DNA from: Bacillota bacterium
Lineage (GTDB): Bacteria; Bacillota; UBA4882; UBA8346
Direction of reading: 5' to 3'
DNA length: 64,000 bases
Assembly: GCA_023435565.1 (NCBI GenBank)
Contig: JAEYRN010000001.1
Coordinates: 48,915 to 112,914, forward strand
Shown piece by piece: positions 7,983 through 17,515 of this stretch. The notes under the pieces were generated by a model that saw only the letters and a program-made list of their open reading frames with translations, searched no databases and had not been told where the DNA came from. How positions within the stretch are numbered: the first letter of the stretch is position 1; every line of letters begins with the position of its first letter. Both the position numbers and the translations under genes were made by a program.

Positions 7983-9392
7983 ATGGAACTTCGTACTAAA
8001 AATAAAATTCATTTTAACATTGTTGGAATTATTGCAATATTTTTAATATTATCGCATCTTGGCTTTTACCTAGTTCTTAATAAAAGAGAAGGTTTATTGG
8101 GATTTGGCCAAAATTCCTATGGACCTTTTTTGTTATGCCTTTTATTAGTGACAGGAGAGATTTTGATAATTTCTATAGTATGTAAAATGTTTTGCAAATT
8201 AATCGTTAATCGTATTCGGGAACTGAACCGCTATTTAGAGGCAATAGCAAACGGTCAAACGATAACAATAAACGAGGACACTTATCAAGATGAATTAGCC
8301 GAACTACGCCGTTCGATAATTGAAGTATATCGGGGGATGGCCGCTAGCCGGGGTGAACTTCAAAGTAATTGTCAACAACTGGTCGAAACCAATCAAAAAC
8401 TGGAATCCAACTATATCCAAGCCTATAACTTACAGTTGATTCAAGAGGAAATAAGTAGGGAATTGGATATTGATAAATTAGTGAAAAAAACGGCTGATAT
8501 TATTATGGGCATTTTTGGGAGTAAGCGATGTTTGATTTATATGGCTGACGAAGAAAATGAAACTTTAAATGCAAAGGCTTTTTCAGGCTCAATGGGAAAA
8601 GGAGCGCCTAAGAAGTCGATAGCCTTTAATTCTAAACAAATTGTAGCTCGTTCTTGGCGGGAAAAGATAATTTTTACTGAAAAAGATGCCAAACCGGAAG
8701 AATTGGATGAACTAAACAAACGAAATATTAACAGTGTTCTGGTCGTACCTTTAATTGGAAGACAGGGAAGGGTCGGTATTATGTTGCTTGAACACGAATT
8801 AGCCGGAGGAATCAACAATGATTCGATAAAATTCGCTCGAGTAGTAGCTCAAGAACTAAGCCTTTCGGTTGAAAACGCTTATCTGTACGATAAGATGCGG
8901 CAGATGGCTATTCAAGACGCTCTTACCGGAGTTTATAATCGTTTATATCTAATGACTTATATGGCGAATATTTTTAAAGAAAATCCGAAAATGGTTTCAG
9001 TAATTATCCTCGATATGGACCATTTTAAATTAATTAATGACAAATATGGGCATTTGACAGGCGACATGGTTTTAAAGACTACTGCTAACTTAATTCAGAA
9101 AATGTTACCTTCCGGAATTATAGCCCGTTACGGTGGGGAAGAGTTTGTAATTGTCCTACCCGAGATTGGCGAAAAAGAAGCTTTTCAATTTGCTAATTCA
9201 ATCCGACAAATGGTAGGCCATCATCAATACTTAATTTCAGGAGAAAAAGCCATTTCGGTAACTATTAGTGTCGGAGTTGCCCATTATCCGTTGGTTTCCG
9301 ATAGTTACGAAGGATTATTACAACTCGCCGATAAAGCTTTATATGAAGCTAAAAATTCGGGTCGGAATAAAGTTTGCGTTGCAAAGATTTGA
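7983..9392 (+). CDS. Membrane diguanylate cyclase (HAMP-like, GAF, GGDEF)
   Basis: The protein has 469 residues. Two transmembrane helices (about 10-32 and 45-68) flank a short outside loop, then a HAMP-like linker and coiled coil (about 68-150), a GAF domain (about 155-295) and a C-terminal GGDEF domain (about 305-469). The active-site loop is ARYGGEEFVIVLPE, and the GGEEF form is compatible with activity. The metal-binding block DMDHFKLINDKYGHLTGD is intact. No RxxD inhibitory site is visible five residues before GGEEF, so product feedback is probably absent. The role is synthesis of cyclic-di-GMP in response to a signal sensed by the membrane/GAF part. Start ATG 7983 follows AGGAGGATTTTT. 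An upstream in-frame start at 7953 lacks a ribosome site. Confidence 0.92.
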   Translation: MELRTKNKIHFNIVGIIAIFLILSHLGFYLVLNKREGLLGFGQNSYGPFLLCLLLVTGEILIISIVCKMFCKLIVNRIRELNRYLEAIANGQTITINEDTYQDELAELRRSIIEVYRGMAASRGELQSNCQQLVETNQKLESNYIQAYNLQLIQEEISRELDIDKLVKKTADIIMGIFGSKRCLIYMADEENETLNAKAFSGSMGKGAPKKSIAFNSKQIVARSWREKIIFTEKDAKPEELDELNKRNINSVLVVPLIGRQGRVGIMLLEHELAGGINNDSIKFARVVAQELSLSVENAYLYDKMRQMAIQDALTGVYNRLYLMTYMANIFKENPKMVSVIILDMDHFKLINDKYGHLTGDMVLKTTANLIQKMLPSGIIARYGGEEFVIVLPEIGEKEAFQFANSIRQMVGHHQYLISGEKAISVTISVGVAHYPLVSDSYEGLLQLADKALYEAKNSGRNKVCVAKI

Positions 9393-9455
9393 TCATACCA
9401 GGAATGCAAATGGAATCAAATTAGTATTTACTTCATCCTATTTCAACTTATATAC

Positions 9456-9484
9456 TTGAAGAAAAATCCAAGAAAAGATATAAT
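9456..9484 (+). promoter_or_regulatory. Predicted sigma-A promoter for serC
   Basis: TTGAAG (9456-9461) and TATAAT (9479-9484) are separated by 17 nt, ending 38 bp before the serC start codon. Confidence 0.65.
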
Positions 9485-9522
9485 GACAACATAATAATTC
9501 GGTGTAGACGGGAGGAAGATTG

Positions 9523-10611
9523 ATGACCGAAAGAGTTTATAATTTTTTTCCAGGTCCGGCGACTCTTCCACTGGAGGTCTTGGAGGGAGCCCAAAAAGAA
9601 CTTCTTAATTTTCGTAATACTGGGATGTCCATTTTGGAGATAAGCCATCGTGGTAAAGAATATGAGGAGGTACAGAATGAAACGGAAACCCTCTTCAAAG
9701 AGCTTTTAAATGCTCCAAGCGATTATCGGGTGCTATTTATGGGTGGTGGCGCCAGTACTCAATTTGCTTTAGTGGCGATGAATTTTTTAACTCAAGGAAC
9801 CGAAGCCGATTATATTGTAACCGGAAGTTTTGCCGAAAAAGCACAGGAAGAAGCAGCCCGGATCGGTAAAGCAAATATCGCTGCAACTAATAAAGATACT
9901 AATTATGATCGGCTCCCCGGAATAGGAGAGATTAAACTTAGTAAAGCTCCTGTTTATGTACATATGACTTCCAATAATACAATATATGGGACCCAGTGGC
10001 AGGAGATGCCCGTATTTGAAGGAATACCTTTAATAGCCGATATGTCTAGTGATATTCTTTCACGTCCGATTGACGTTTCCAAGTTTGGGCTAATTTATGC
10101 CGGAGCGCAGAAAAATTTGGGACCTGCTGGAGTAACAGTAGTTTTAATTAGTCCAGACTTACTTGCCAAAGCCAACAAAAATCTGCCGGTAATTTTTCAA
10201 TACGGTACTTATGCAAAAAATAATTCTCTCTATAATACTCCCCCTTCATTTGCCGTTTATCTTATTAACTTGGTTTTAAAGTGGGTAAAACAAAATGGCG
10301 GTTTAAATGCTATGGCAAAACGAAATCAGGAGAAGGCAAAATATATTTATGATGTAATTGATAGTAGTAATGGATTCTATAGCGGTCATGCCCAAAAAGA
10401 TTGCCGTTCTTTGATGAATATTACTTTTAGATTGCCTAATGAAGAATTGGAAAACGCATTTGTTAGTGAAGCTAAGAAGGCTAATTTAGTTGGAATCAAA
10501 GGGCACCGTTCCGTTGGTGGAATGCGGGCTTCAATTTATAACGCAATGCCGTTGGAAGGGTGCAAACAGTTAGCGGAATTAATGAAGGACTTTGCCAAGA
10601 GAAACGGATAA
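9523..10611 (+). CDS. serC: Phosphoserine aminotransferase
   Basis: This 362-residue class V PLP aminotransferase converts 3-phosphohydroxypyruvate and glutamate to phosphoserine in serine biosynthesis. The N-terminal NFFPGPATLP is the family signature, HRGKEYEEV follows, and the PLP-binding lysine is in YAGAQKNLGPAG (about residue 196). The C-terminal GHRSVGGMRASIYNAMP contains the phosphate-binding Arg. Start ATG 9523 lies 6 nt after GGAGGA; a TTG directly before it is less likely. It has its own promoter and ends at a strong terminator, so it is monocistronic. serA and serB are not in the window. Confidence 0.97.
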   Translation: MTERVYNFFPGPATLPLEVLEGAQKELLNFRNTGMSILEISHRGKEYEEVQNETETLFKELLNAPSDYRVLFMGGGASTQFALVAMNFLTQGTEADYIVTGSFAEKAQEEAARIGKANIAATNKDTNYDRLPGIGEIKLSKAPVYVHMTSNNTIYGTQWQEMPVFEGIPLIADMSSDILSRPIDVSKFGLIYAGAQKNLGPAGVTVVLISPDLLAKANKNLPVIFQYGTYAKNNSLYNTPPSFAVYLINLVLKWVKQNGGLNAMAKRNQEKAKYIYDVIDSSNGFYSGHAQKDCRSLMNITFRLPNEELENAFVSEAKKANLVGIKGHRSVGGMRASIYNAMPLEGCKQLAELMKDFAKRNG

Positions 10612-10632
10612 AATTAAATAAAACATATTATT

Positions 10633-10659
10633 AAGAAGGCCAACAGGCCTTCTTTTTTT
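10633..10659 (+). terminator. Rho-independent terminator of serC
   Basis: AAGAAGGCC, loop AACA, then GGCCTTCTT forms a 9-bp perfect stem followed by a run of T. Confidence 0.9.
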
Positions 10660-10723
10660 AAAGTCTAATCGATATTTTGCCGATAAAAACATAGAATATA
10701 TTCAATTTTGATAGGGGAGACAT

Positions 10724-11494
10724 ATGAAGCTACGCAGGTGGTTGATTGCAGTTCTAACGCTATTTTTAATTGTAACTACATATGTATCGGTTTTTGGGGC
10801 AGACAATCGATTGGCGGTAAACGTCAAAACTTTAGCCGGAAACATTGCCCAACAATTTGGCGGTAGCGAGTTACGAGTCGCCGCGGTTCGAGATGATAAA
10901 GTATACTTAAACGCCGGAAGGAATAAATTCATTTTAGAAGGAGCAATTTATCAAGTCATTAAGGACGATGCTCCTTTTAACGATCCAGTAAGCAAACGTA
11001 AGCTCGGAAACGTTGAGATTGTAATTGCTGAAGTTCAGGTTGTGACTGTTCGGGACAATTATTCCATTGCTCAAGTTTTAGACCAAAGTAGAGGTGAAGG
11101 GGAACTGGCCCCTGGCCAAAGAGTAGTCGCCCAAAGATCTAAAATTTCGATCGCGATAATCCCCTTTGAATATCTAAATTCCCTTGATAAAACCACTCCT
11201 CGAATCGCTCAAGAAATTATGGCGGCTGAATTAATCAACAGCGGATTGTTTGTGGTAGCCGGGAGCGCAAAAACTACTCAGGCGGCCGAATTACTCCAAC
11301 CGGATTCACCTGGGACAGTTCAATTTAGTAAAAACATCGGGAGAATGCTAGGCGTAGAATATGTCTTATATGGTTTTATTATTGATTCCCCCGGTTATAT
11401 GGAAATCCAATGTCGAGTCCATAGTACGGCAGAAGGGACTGGAATTGCAGCTTCTACTATTAGAATAGAGTCTGAATTTTCCGATCAACAATAA
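10724..11494 (+). CDS. Exported protein with FlgT-C/CsgG-like domains
   Basis: The protein has 256 residues with an N-terminal signal peptide (MKLRRWLIAVLTLFLIV... cleaved near VFGA-DN). The first half (DDKVYLNAGRNKFILEGAIYQVIK) resembles the C-terminal domain of flagellar assembly protein T, a small beta-barrel. The second half (ISIAIIPFEYLN ... IAQEIMAAELINSGLFVVAG ... GRMLGVEYVLYGFI) resembles the CsgG/TolB-N-like domain seen in many envelope proteins. There is no lipobox cysteine, so it is secreted or retained by its signal anchor. I do not propose a precise role. It precedes CapA and NodB genes, which suggests envelope work. Start ATG 10724 follows AGGGGAGAC. Confidence 0.6.
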   Translation: MKLRRWLIAVLTLFLIVTTYVSVFGADNRLAVNVKTLAGNIAQQFGGSELRVAAVRDDKVYLNAGRNKFILEGAIYQVIKDDAPFNDPVSKRKLGNVEIVIAEVQVVTVRDNYSIAQVLDQSRGEGELAPGQRVVAQRSKISIAIIPFEYLNSLDKTTPRIAQEIMAAELINSGLFVVAGSAKTTQAAELLQPDSPGTVQFSKNIGRMLGVEYVLYGFIIDSPGYMEIQCRVHSTAEGTGIAASTIRIESEFSDQQ

Positions 11495-11599
11495 TGCTTT
11501 AATGCAAAGATATTAATCCTTAATACGGTTATTGAAAAATAATAACGCTTCAACATTTTTTTCCTAAATCATGCGACTTGGCGGAATTGGGAGAAAACC

Positions 11600-12748
11600 A
11601 TGAAACAAAATAGGTGGTTGCTTTTTTTATTTTTTTTAATCGGTTTTTTAGGGCCGCGGTTTTGGGATATTCTTGCGACTCGAACTATAATAACCACTGA
11701 TGATGGCTTTCATTCTTTGACATTGAATGCTGTGGGAGATCTAGTAATGCATCTCCCTATAGTAAATTCAGCCCAAAAACCTGATGGTTCTTATGATTTT
11801 CGTCCGATTTTTAAAAATATTCGTCCTTATCTATCCCAGGCAGATTTGGCTGTTGCGGTACTTGAAACCCAGCTTGACACTGCTAACCAGATATATAGCG
11901 GCTATCCATGTTTTAATACTCCCAGCTCAATAGCAGATGCTGTTCTGTGGAGTGGAATCGATTTAGTATTTCTTGCCCACAACCATTCCCTTGACCAGGG
12001 AATTTCCGGTATTAATAATTCTCTTGCCTATATGGATCAGGTAGGACTTCCTTACACAGGCTGCCGATCAAATCCTAGAGAACCAAGGTACCGAATAATT
12101 GAAAAAAACCAGATTAAACTGGCGTTTTTTTCATATACCACAACTACAAATGGGATTCCGTTACCCAAGGGAAAAGAATGGGTAGTAAATATGCTAGATT
12201 ATGAACAAATAGCTAAGGATATTAAAGAAGTAAGACTAACCGGGGCTGATGGAATAGTATTTGCACTTCATACCGGTAATGAATATCAAAGAGAACCATC
12301 CCCCGAACAAATAGAAATAATTCAGAAATTACTATCTTTAGGAGTAGATATTATACTAGGGAGTCATGTTCATGTAATTCAACCCATTGAAGTTGGAAAA
12401 GTTAATAGCTTGGTGCCAGGACGTTACCGAACCTATTTTGTCGCTTATTCACTTGGAAATTTTTTGTCCAACCAAAGATGGCGTTATAGTGACTGTGGCT
12501 TGATGGTTAGTCTCAAATTGGTAAAAGAACCGGTTTGGCCAGGGATTCGAATCGCCAAAGCATCGTATTTACCGCTATGGGTTTATCGTTATAAAGAAGA
12601 ACAACAATTAAGCTATCAAATAATTGTACTTGACCAAGGAGGGGCTTATCATGTCAGATTTGAAGGGCAACCGGATATGCTAAATCAACTTAATGAAGTT
12701 AAAAGGGATACAGATGAGTTAATTAGTGATTGGAGTCGGGAACACTAA
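11600..12748 (+). CDS. CapA/PgsA-family (PGA_cap) metallophosphatase-like protein
   Basis: The protein has 382 residues. An N-terminal hydrophobic segment (LLFLFFLIGFLG, about 6-18) acts as signal anchor. A CapA domain (about 38-330) follows. The visible metal-site motifs are AVGDLVMHLPIV, DLVFLAHNHSLDQG and IILGSHVHVIQPIE, plus YSLGNFLSNQ near the end. In Bacillus the family takes part in poly-gamma-glutamate capsule synthesis or anchoring, but most members are uncharacterised and no capBC is nearby. A polysaccharide deacetylase starts 25 bp downstream, so the pair probably works on cell-surface polymer. Start ATG 11600 follows GGGAGAAAACC. Confidence 0.85.
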   Translation: MKQNRWLLFLFFLIGFLGPRFWDILATRTIITTDDGFHSLTLNAVGDLVMHLPIVNSAQKPDGSYDFRPIFKNIRPYLSQADLAVAVLETQLDTANQIYSGYPCFNTPSSIADAVLWSGIDLVFLAHNHSLDQGISGINNSLAYMDQVGLPYTGCRSNPREPRYRIIEKNQIKLAFFSYTTTTNGIPLPKGKEWVVNMLDYEQIAKDIKEVRLTGADGIVFALHTGNEYQREPSPEQIEIIQKLLSLGVDIILGSHVHVIQPIEVGKVNSLVPGRYRTYFVAYSLGNFLSNQRWRYSDCGLMVSLKLVKEPVWPGIRIAKASYLPLWVYRYKEEQQLSYQIIVLDQGGAYHVRFEGQPDMLNQLNEVKRDTDELISDWSREH

Positions 12749-12773
12749 TTTTATATTGTAACGAGGAAAGATG

Positions 12774-13838
12774 ATGAAACACATACGTTTAATTGTTATC
12801 AGGATTTTTATTATTTCAATAATTGCTTCTCTCTTATTCACAAAATATCAAACCAAAGCTGAGAATTGCGGACAAGCAGAACCCGTCTTAATACCGATTT
12901 TAATCTATCATCGCGTTATTCAAAAAGTTTCTAGTATTTATGATTATACCCCGGAACAACTAGAGGAACAATTGAAGTATTTTAAGGAAAATGGTTATAG
13001 TCCTATCACTGCCCTCCAGATGGTTGAAATGATGGAATGCCCTGAACTATTGCCTGAAAAACCGGTAGTATTAACCTTTGATGATGGGCATAAAAGTCAT
13101 TATACATCGGTTTTTCCTTTGTTAAAAAAATATGGTTGTAAAGGGACATTTTTTATCTATACTAATGTGATTGCCGAAAAAAGTGAAAAGCAATTGACCT
13201 GGGCTGAACTAAGGGAAATGCAACGGGATGGGATGGACATTCAATCCCATACCAAATCGCATCCATATTTGACCCGAACTTTAAAGAATGAAAGTAATCA
13301 AGCCTATAAAAAACGTATAATTCACGAGTTTAAAGATTCCAAGGATATAATTGAAAAACATTTGCAGCATAAAGTGGAATTACTGGCATATCCATATGGT
13401 TGGTTTAATCAGACCATCGAAACTTTGGCCGTTCAAGCCGGATACCGTGGAATATTCACGGTTAACTGGGGAACAAATTTGCTTTCTGAAAACTTATTGA
13501 GAATAAAAAGGCGGGTAATGGAGAATACCATGACAATAGGCGATTTAGAAATTATATTAACAGCCCGGCCATTTACGGTTGAGGTTATATATCCGGAAGA
13601 CGCGGGCATATTCACTCAAGCTCCGGAAATCAAATTTAAAATAATAGATTCAACAACCGATAGGGTAGAGATTAAAGTTCGTTCCTTGGTTGATACTATA
13701 CCCCAAGATAAAGACGGTATATTTACTTGGTCAGGTTTAAAAAAACTTAGGCCCGGTTATCATATGATTGTAATTAAAGGCCATGATGACAACAATCGGC
13801 CATCAATTTTTTCCTGGGGATTTGATTATAAGTATTGA
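12774..13838 (+). CDS. Exported polysaccharide deacetylase (NodB homology domain)
   Basis: The protein has about 354 residues. An N-terminal signal anchor (IRLIVIRIFIISIIASLLF) is followed by a NodB deacetylase domain (about 45-250). Motif 1 is VVLTFDDGHKSHY (catalytic Asp and metal Asp), motif 2 is QSHTKSHPYL (zinc His pair), and motif 3 is LAYPYGWFNQ. The C-terminal 90 residues look like an immunoglobulin-like or carbohydrate-binding beta domain (VEVIYPEDAGIFTQAPEIKF). It removes N-acetyl groups from a surface polysaccharide or peptidoglycan by a metal-dependent mechanism. Two adjacent ATGs occur, and I take 12774 (7 nt after GAGGA). It is likely in an operon with the CapA gene. Confidence 0.88.
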   Translation: MKHIRLIVIRIFIISIIASLLFTKYQTKAENCGQAEPVLIPILIYHRVIQKVSSIYDYTPEQLEEQLKYFKENGYSPITALQMVEMMECPELLPEKPVVLTFDDGHKSHYTSVFPLLKKYGCKGTFFIYTNVIAEKSEKQLTWAELREMQRDGMDIQSHTKSHPYLTRTLKNESNQAYKKRIIHEFKDSKDIIEKHLQHKVELLAYPYGWFNQTIETLAVQAGYRGIFTVNWGTNLLSENLLRIKRRVMENTMTIGDLEIILTARPFTVEVIYPEDAGIFTQAPEIKFKIIDSTTDRVEIKVRSLVDTIPQDKDGIFTWSGLKKLRPGYHMIVIKGHDDNNRPSIFSWGFDYKY

Positions 13839-13866
13839 AGAATAGATAAAAAGTGTGGTTCAAGTA

Positions 13867-13899
13867 AAGGGTAGCCTAAAAGGCTCCCTTTATTTTTTT
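13867..13899 (+). terminator. Terminator downstream of the deacetylase gene
   Basis: AAGGGTAGCC, loop TAAAA, then GGCTCCCTT with one bulged T, followed by a T-rich run. It lies between two plus-strand genes and shows that the next gene starts at 13963, not further upstream. Confidence 0.75.
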
Positions 13900-13962
13900 C
13901 AGAAGTTTAAAAATTTCTTAATCAGAAATAATACTGTTGAATTTAGGATAGGGGGTTTTAAT

Positions 13963-14847
13963 ATGGTTTCTGATTTTTATCAAGAATTAACTACAAAAAT
14001 AAATGACCGATTGACTGATGACAAACAGCTTGCTCCTTATGCATTAAAGGCAAAGGTCTATGAGGATGGTTTAGTTCGTATCCAAGGAATAGTAGATGTA
14101 CTAAAGGAAAGGGACCAAGCAGAGGAAATTATTCGGGATTTTCCCGGTGTCAAAAAGGTTGAAAACAATATTACGGTTTGTACCGATGGTGGTATTGATG
14201 ATGAAGATGTAGCCTTTGAAGTTGGCGAAGAACTGATGGCTAATCCGGAGATTCCTGATTCGGTGGGCGTAAGGGTAAGTGGCGGTCAAGTTCAATTGGT
14301 AGGGAGCATTCAAAACCAAGGGCAAGCATTGGAAGCAATTGAAGCAGCTGGAAAAGCCAGAGGGGTAAGGGAAGTTCGCAATCAATTAAAGTATAATGAA
14401 GAACTTGATGATGCAGGTATAACAAACCGAATCCAAGCTGCTTTTATAGAAGAACCTAATATTATTCCCGGAAGAATTAAAGTGTTGACTGAAAACGGAT
14501 CGGTTGTCTTGTGGGGAAATGGTTCTGACGAGGAGATTAGGCTGGCGATGGAGATAGCCTCCAAAATACCAGGAGTTAAGTCAGTAAAAAGTTCTTTTAG
14601 TCATGAACGGATCGAACTTGATGACCAAATAATAGTGAAAGCTATGGATATGATTACGGCCAATCCCTATTTAAACGAGATGCCGGTTGATATTGAAGTT
14701 GAGGATGGCAAAATTGTTTTAACGGGAATGGTTGATAGTTTGGAAGCCAAACGTGGCATAGATGAAGTTATTCATGAAGTGATTATGGGCTTAAAACCGG
14801 CTGCATTTAAAGTAGATAATCAAGTCCGACTGGTGGAAAAGGTTTAG
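13963..14847 (+). CDS. Four-BON-domain (OsmY-like) protein
   Basis: The protein has 294 residues with four tandem BON-type repeats of about 70 residues. Each pairs a helix with a turn of the kind LKAKVYEDGLVRIQGIVD, GVRVSGGQVQLVGSI, RIKVLTENGSVVLWGNG and DIEVEDGKIVLTGMVD, and each repeat ends in a V-x-x-V-x-N/S-x-(I/V) strand. BON domains bind phospholipid or other envelope components in OsmY, Kbp and secretins. No signal peptide is present here, so a cytoplasmic Kbp-like role is as likely as an envelope one. Start ATG 13963 follows AGGGGGTTTTAAT. It converges with cca, and the two stop codons overlap by 4 bp. Confidence 0.75.
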   Translation: MVSDFYQELTTKINDRLTDDKQLAPYALKAKVYEDGLVRIQGIVDVLKERDQAEEIIRDFPGVKKVENNITVCTDGGIDDEDVAFEVGEELMANPEIPDSVGVRVSGGQVQLVGSIQNQGQALEAIEAAGKARGVREVRNQLKYNEELDDAGITNRIQAAFIEEPNIIPGRIKVLTENGSVVLWGNGSDEEIRLAMEIASKIPGVKSVKSSFSHERIELDDQIIVKAMDMITANPYLNEMPVDIEVEDGKIVLTGMVDSLEAKRGIDEVIHEVIMGLKPAAFKVDNQVRLVEKV

Positions 14848-16235
14848 ACTTGATTCTCTTTTGAATTAACATATCTTTTTGCAATATCCAGAAGGAGGTC
14901 TTTTTGGTTTAAATCAGGTTCTTCAAGGACCTGTTCCGAAAGGTAATTTATTATTTCTCCAACCAGAGGCCCGGGCTTAATGCCTAAGCGTTCAATTAGT
15001 TCGTGGCCGTTAAGTGCTATTTTATTCGGTTTTTCGGTATCTGATTTAAGAATAGAAAGAACCCTATCGGATAAATCATTCCAATAATCCGGAGTTTCAA
15101 TAGAAACTTTTCCGGTAGCTATAATATCGGCGCGGCGAAGTTCCAAGAGGTCGGAGACGTTTTCCGGTTTTACTTTGGAGATAAGCCTCCGTATGGCGGA
15201 GTCACTAATGTTTGGTTGATAAAAAAACATATGCCAGCGGATGAGTACAATTACTTTTTCGATAAGTTTTCTTGGATAGCGAAGTCGTTCCAGAATGACC
15301 TTACCCATTTCCGCTCCGGTTTGTTCATGCCCATAAAAATGGGCTCCTGTTCTTGTTACAGAAAAAGAAATGGGTTTAGCGATATCATGCAATAGAGCGG
15401 CCAGGCGCAACTGAAGGAATGGCTGGGTAACTTCGGTGGCGCTAATTGAATGTTCCCGGAGGTATGAATATAATCCTGTTTGAGTTTCATAGGTGGGGAA
15501 AAATTCCGGAATTATTTTGGTTAATAAACCAGATTTAACTAAACCGGTAAGTCCTCTACGAACAGCGGTTCCTAATAATAATTTGCTGAATTCGTCACGA
15601 ATTCTTTCATAACTAATAGATTTAGCCCATTCCGGATTAACCGCCCGTTCGGTTTCACGTTCCGGAGTCAAACCGTGATACGAAGCTAAAAATCGGTATA
15701 AACGAAACATTCGTAATCCGTCTTCCTGAAAACGGATCCGGGGATCACCAACTGCTTTCAAAACTTTACGGTAGCAGTCGTCCCGGCCTTTAAAGGGATC
15801 AATTAACACTTGGTTTTTAAAGTCGTAAGCCATAGCGTTGACGGTAAAATCACGCCTGGCTAAATCTTGAATAATGTTGGAACCAAAGTTTACTTGATCC
15901 GGCCGACGCCCATCACTATAGCCAAGGTCCTCTCTAATAGTGGTGATTTGAACTTGGTTACCTTCAGTATATACAGTAATTGTGCCAAATCGTTTTCCTG
16001 TTGGGAATGTTTTTGGGAATATTCTTTCGATTTCATCCGGAAGAGCATCAGTAGCCAGGTCCCAGTCGGATGGGATATTTCCCCAAATTAAATCTCGAAC
16101 TGCACCACCCACTAAGTAAACCGCTTTTTGGTTTTCCAATAGAAGATTTGCTGCCTCGTTAACCCAGACAGGAATTATTTTAAAATTAAGTTTTTCAGTA
16201 GCGGTAAGGAAGTGACGAAAAGAACCGAAAATCAA
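14844..16235 (-). CDS. cca: CCA tRNA nucleotidyltransferase (class II) with HD domain
   Basis: The 463-residue protein adds or repairs the 3' CCA end of tRNAs. The N-terminal polymerase-beta-like domain has YLVGGAVRDLIWG and the catalytic DWDLAT (two Asp). RRDFTVNAMAYD and DGLRMFRLYRF follow, the latter with the nucleotide-selecting region. A C-terminal HD domain has LRLAALLHDIAKP and an additional FYGHEQTGAEM block, giving a possible phosphohydrolase. The start is TTG at 16235, with AAGGAGC about 10 nt upstream. It follows the polyferredoxin gene by 36 bp on the same strand, so the two are probably one transcript. Confidence 0.92.
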   Translation of the reverse strand: MIFGSFRHFLTATEKLNFKIIPVWVNEAANLLLENQKAVYLVGGAVRDLIWGNIPSDWDLATDALPDEIERIFPKTFPTGKRFGTITVYTEGNQVQITTIREDLGYSDGRRPDQVNFGSNIIQDLARRDFTVNAMAYDFKNQVLIDPFKGRDDCYRKVLKAVGDPRIRFQEDGLRMFRLYRFLASYHGLTPERETERAVNPEWAKSISYERIRDEFSKLLLGTAVRRGLTGLVKSGLLTKIIPEFFPTYETQTGLYSYLREHSISATEVTQPFLQLRLAALLHDIAKPISFSVTRTGAHFYGHEQTGAEMGKVILERLRYPRKLIEKVIVLIRWHMFFYQPNISDSAIRRLISKVKPENVSDLLELRRADIIATGKVSIETPDYWNDLSDRVLSILKSDTEKPNKIALNGHELIERLGIKPGPLVGEIINYLSEQVLEEPDLNQKDLLLDIAKRYVNSKENQV

Positions 16236-16270
16236 TAAGGTTATAGCTCCTTCTATGTTTCCCTGGTTAT

Positions 16271-17515
16271 TTAGGAGGATAGGGTCTCTGAATTTTTATT
16301 TTTAAATCGATTATTTTTTCTGAAACTCGAAAATAAAAGTTTTAATGCCGAATAACGGCATACATCTGCACAGCGATAACAGACGATGCACTTTGAAGCA
16401 TTAATGCTGGGCAGATCCGTATAAGGATTTATCACAGAGACTGCGTTCATGGGACATGCCTTTGGTTGGCTGCACTTCCCGCAGGCGATGCAAACTTCGG
16501 AATCAGCGCGCACTTTAAAAAGGCTAAATTTGGAAGTGATAGTCAAAAGTGCGCCTAATGGACAAAAGTAACGGCAGAAAAATCGCTCTATAAATAAGGA
16601 AGCAATAATAACAACAAACAATAAGACTGCTATGGGTAGAGACCATTTGAAACTAAAAAAGCCATAAAACGGGTCAATGTTAGACCAAATATTTGTCAAT
16701 GCAGACCAGGAAAAGACAACTCCGCCAACTAACAGTATGAACCGAAAGTAGGATAAAATCCGATCTAATATTGGCGGTAATTGAAAAGTATACTTTTCAG
16801 GGTGTAAGAATTCTTGCACGGCACCAATAGGACAGGCCCAACCACAGAAAAAACGTCCGAATATTAAAGATAATACTATTGGAAGCAAAACTAAAACTAT
16901 AGAATCGAGCAATTTTGTACCTGTTTGAATAGGTATTGAAAAAATCGAATTAATTGGATTTATAGTATTACTAAAATAAAATCCGAAAATAACAAGGCTA
17001 GCAAAGAGGAGAGGTTTTCGGAAAGATGTTTGTCGAAAAAGAAATAGTAAACCACTTAGAAATAAAAATAAATACCATAATTTCATCTCCAAAGGATTAA
17101 CCGACCACCAATTGATTATTTTTGATAAAGTATCGGGTTCTTCTGAAGGAGGCATTTTCGGCAGAGAATTTATGATAATATCTTCGGTTGACGTGTCTGT
17201 ATCGTTCATGGTTGCTGAGAGACCAGAAGTATTTTCCGATGAAGTGTTCGATTGTTTTGAACTAACAGGAGTAGAACTCAAATTTTCAGTTATTCCGGAC
17301 ACATTTCTATTTTGGCCAATTTGTTCCTGGTTACTATTGGAGGACAAATTTTCTTGACTAGAAATGGATTCCGACGCATTGGTTGACTCAGTCTGGCTCT
17401 CATGGACAAAAGATGATGTATCGATAGTTGTTTGTTCTCCACATACCATATTGGGATATATAGTAATCGTTAATATACTAAGGATAAGGCTTATTATTAG
17501 CAAAGGTTTTTTCAT
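16271..17515 (-). CDS. NapH/NosR-type membrane polyferredoxin with Ser/Thr/Asn-rich N-terminal segment
   Basis: The protein has 414 residues. It begins with a signal/anchor helix (LLIISLILSILTITIYP). A low-complexity stretch very rich in Ser, Thr, Asn and Glu (about residues 25-120) follows, then four to five membrane helices carrying two C-x3-C-P cluster-linked motifs, FFCGWACPIGAVQEF and FFCRYFCPLGALL. Two 4Fe-4S ferredoxin motifs close the chain: CIACGKCSQPKACPMN and CIVCYRCADVCRYS. The family passes electrons between quinone or flavin partners and redox enzymes across the membrane. The partner is not in the window. Start ATG 17515 follows GAGGTGAAATTA read on the minus strand. The long Ser-rich segment is unusual for the family. 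Confidence 0.8.
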   Translation of the reverse strand: MKKPLLIISLILSILTITIYPNMVCGEQTTIDTSSFVHESQTESTNASESISSQENLSSNSNQEQIGQNRNVSGITENLSSTPVSSKQSNTSSENTSGLSATMNDTDTSTEDIIINSLPKMPPSEEPDTLSKIINWWSVNPLEMKLWYLFLFLSGLLFLFRQTSFRKPLLFASLVIFGFYFSNTINPINSIFSIPIQTGTKLLDSIVLVLLPIVLSLIFGRFFCGWACPIGAVQEFLHPEKYTFQLPPILDRILSYFRFILLVGGVVFSWSALTNIWSNIDPFYGFFSFKWSLPIAVLLFVVIIASLFIERFFCRYFCPLGALLTITSKFSLFKVRADSEVCIACGKCSQPKACPMNAVSVINPYTDLPSINASKCIVCYRCADVCRYSALKLLFSSFRKNNRFKNKNSETLSS

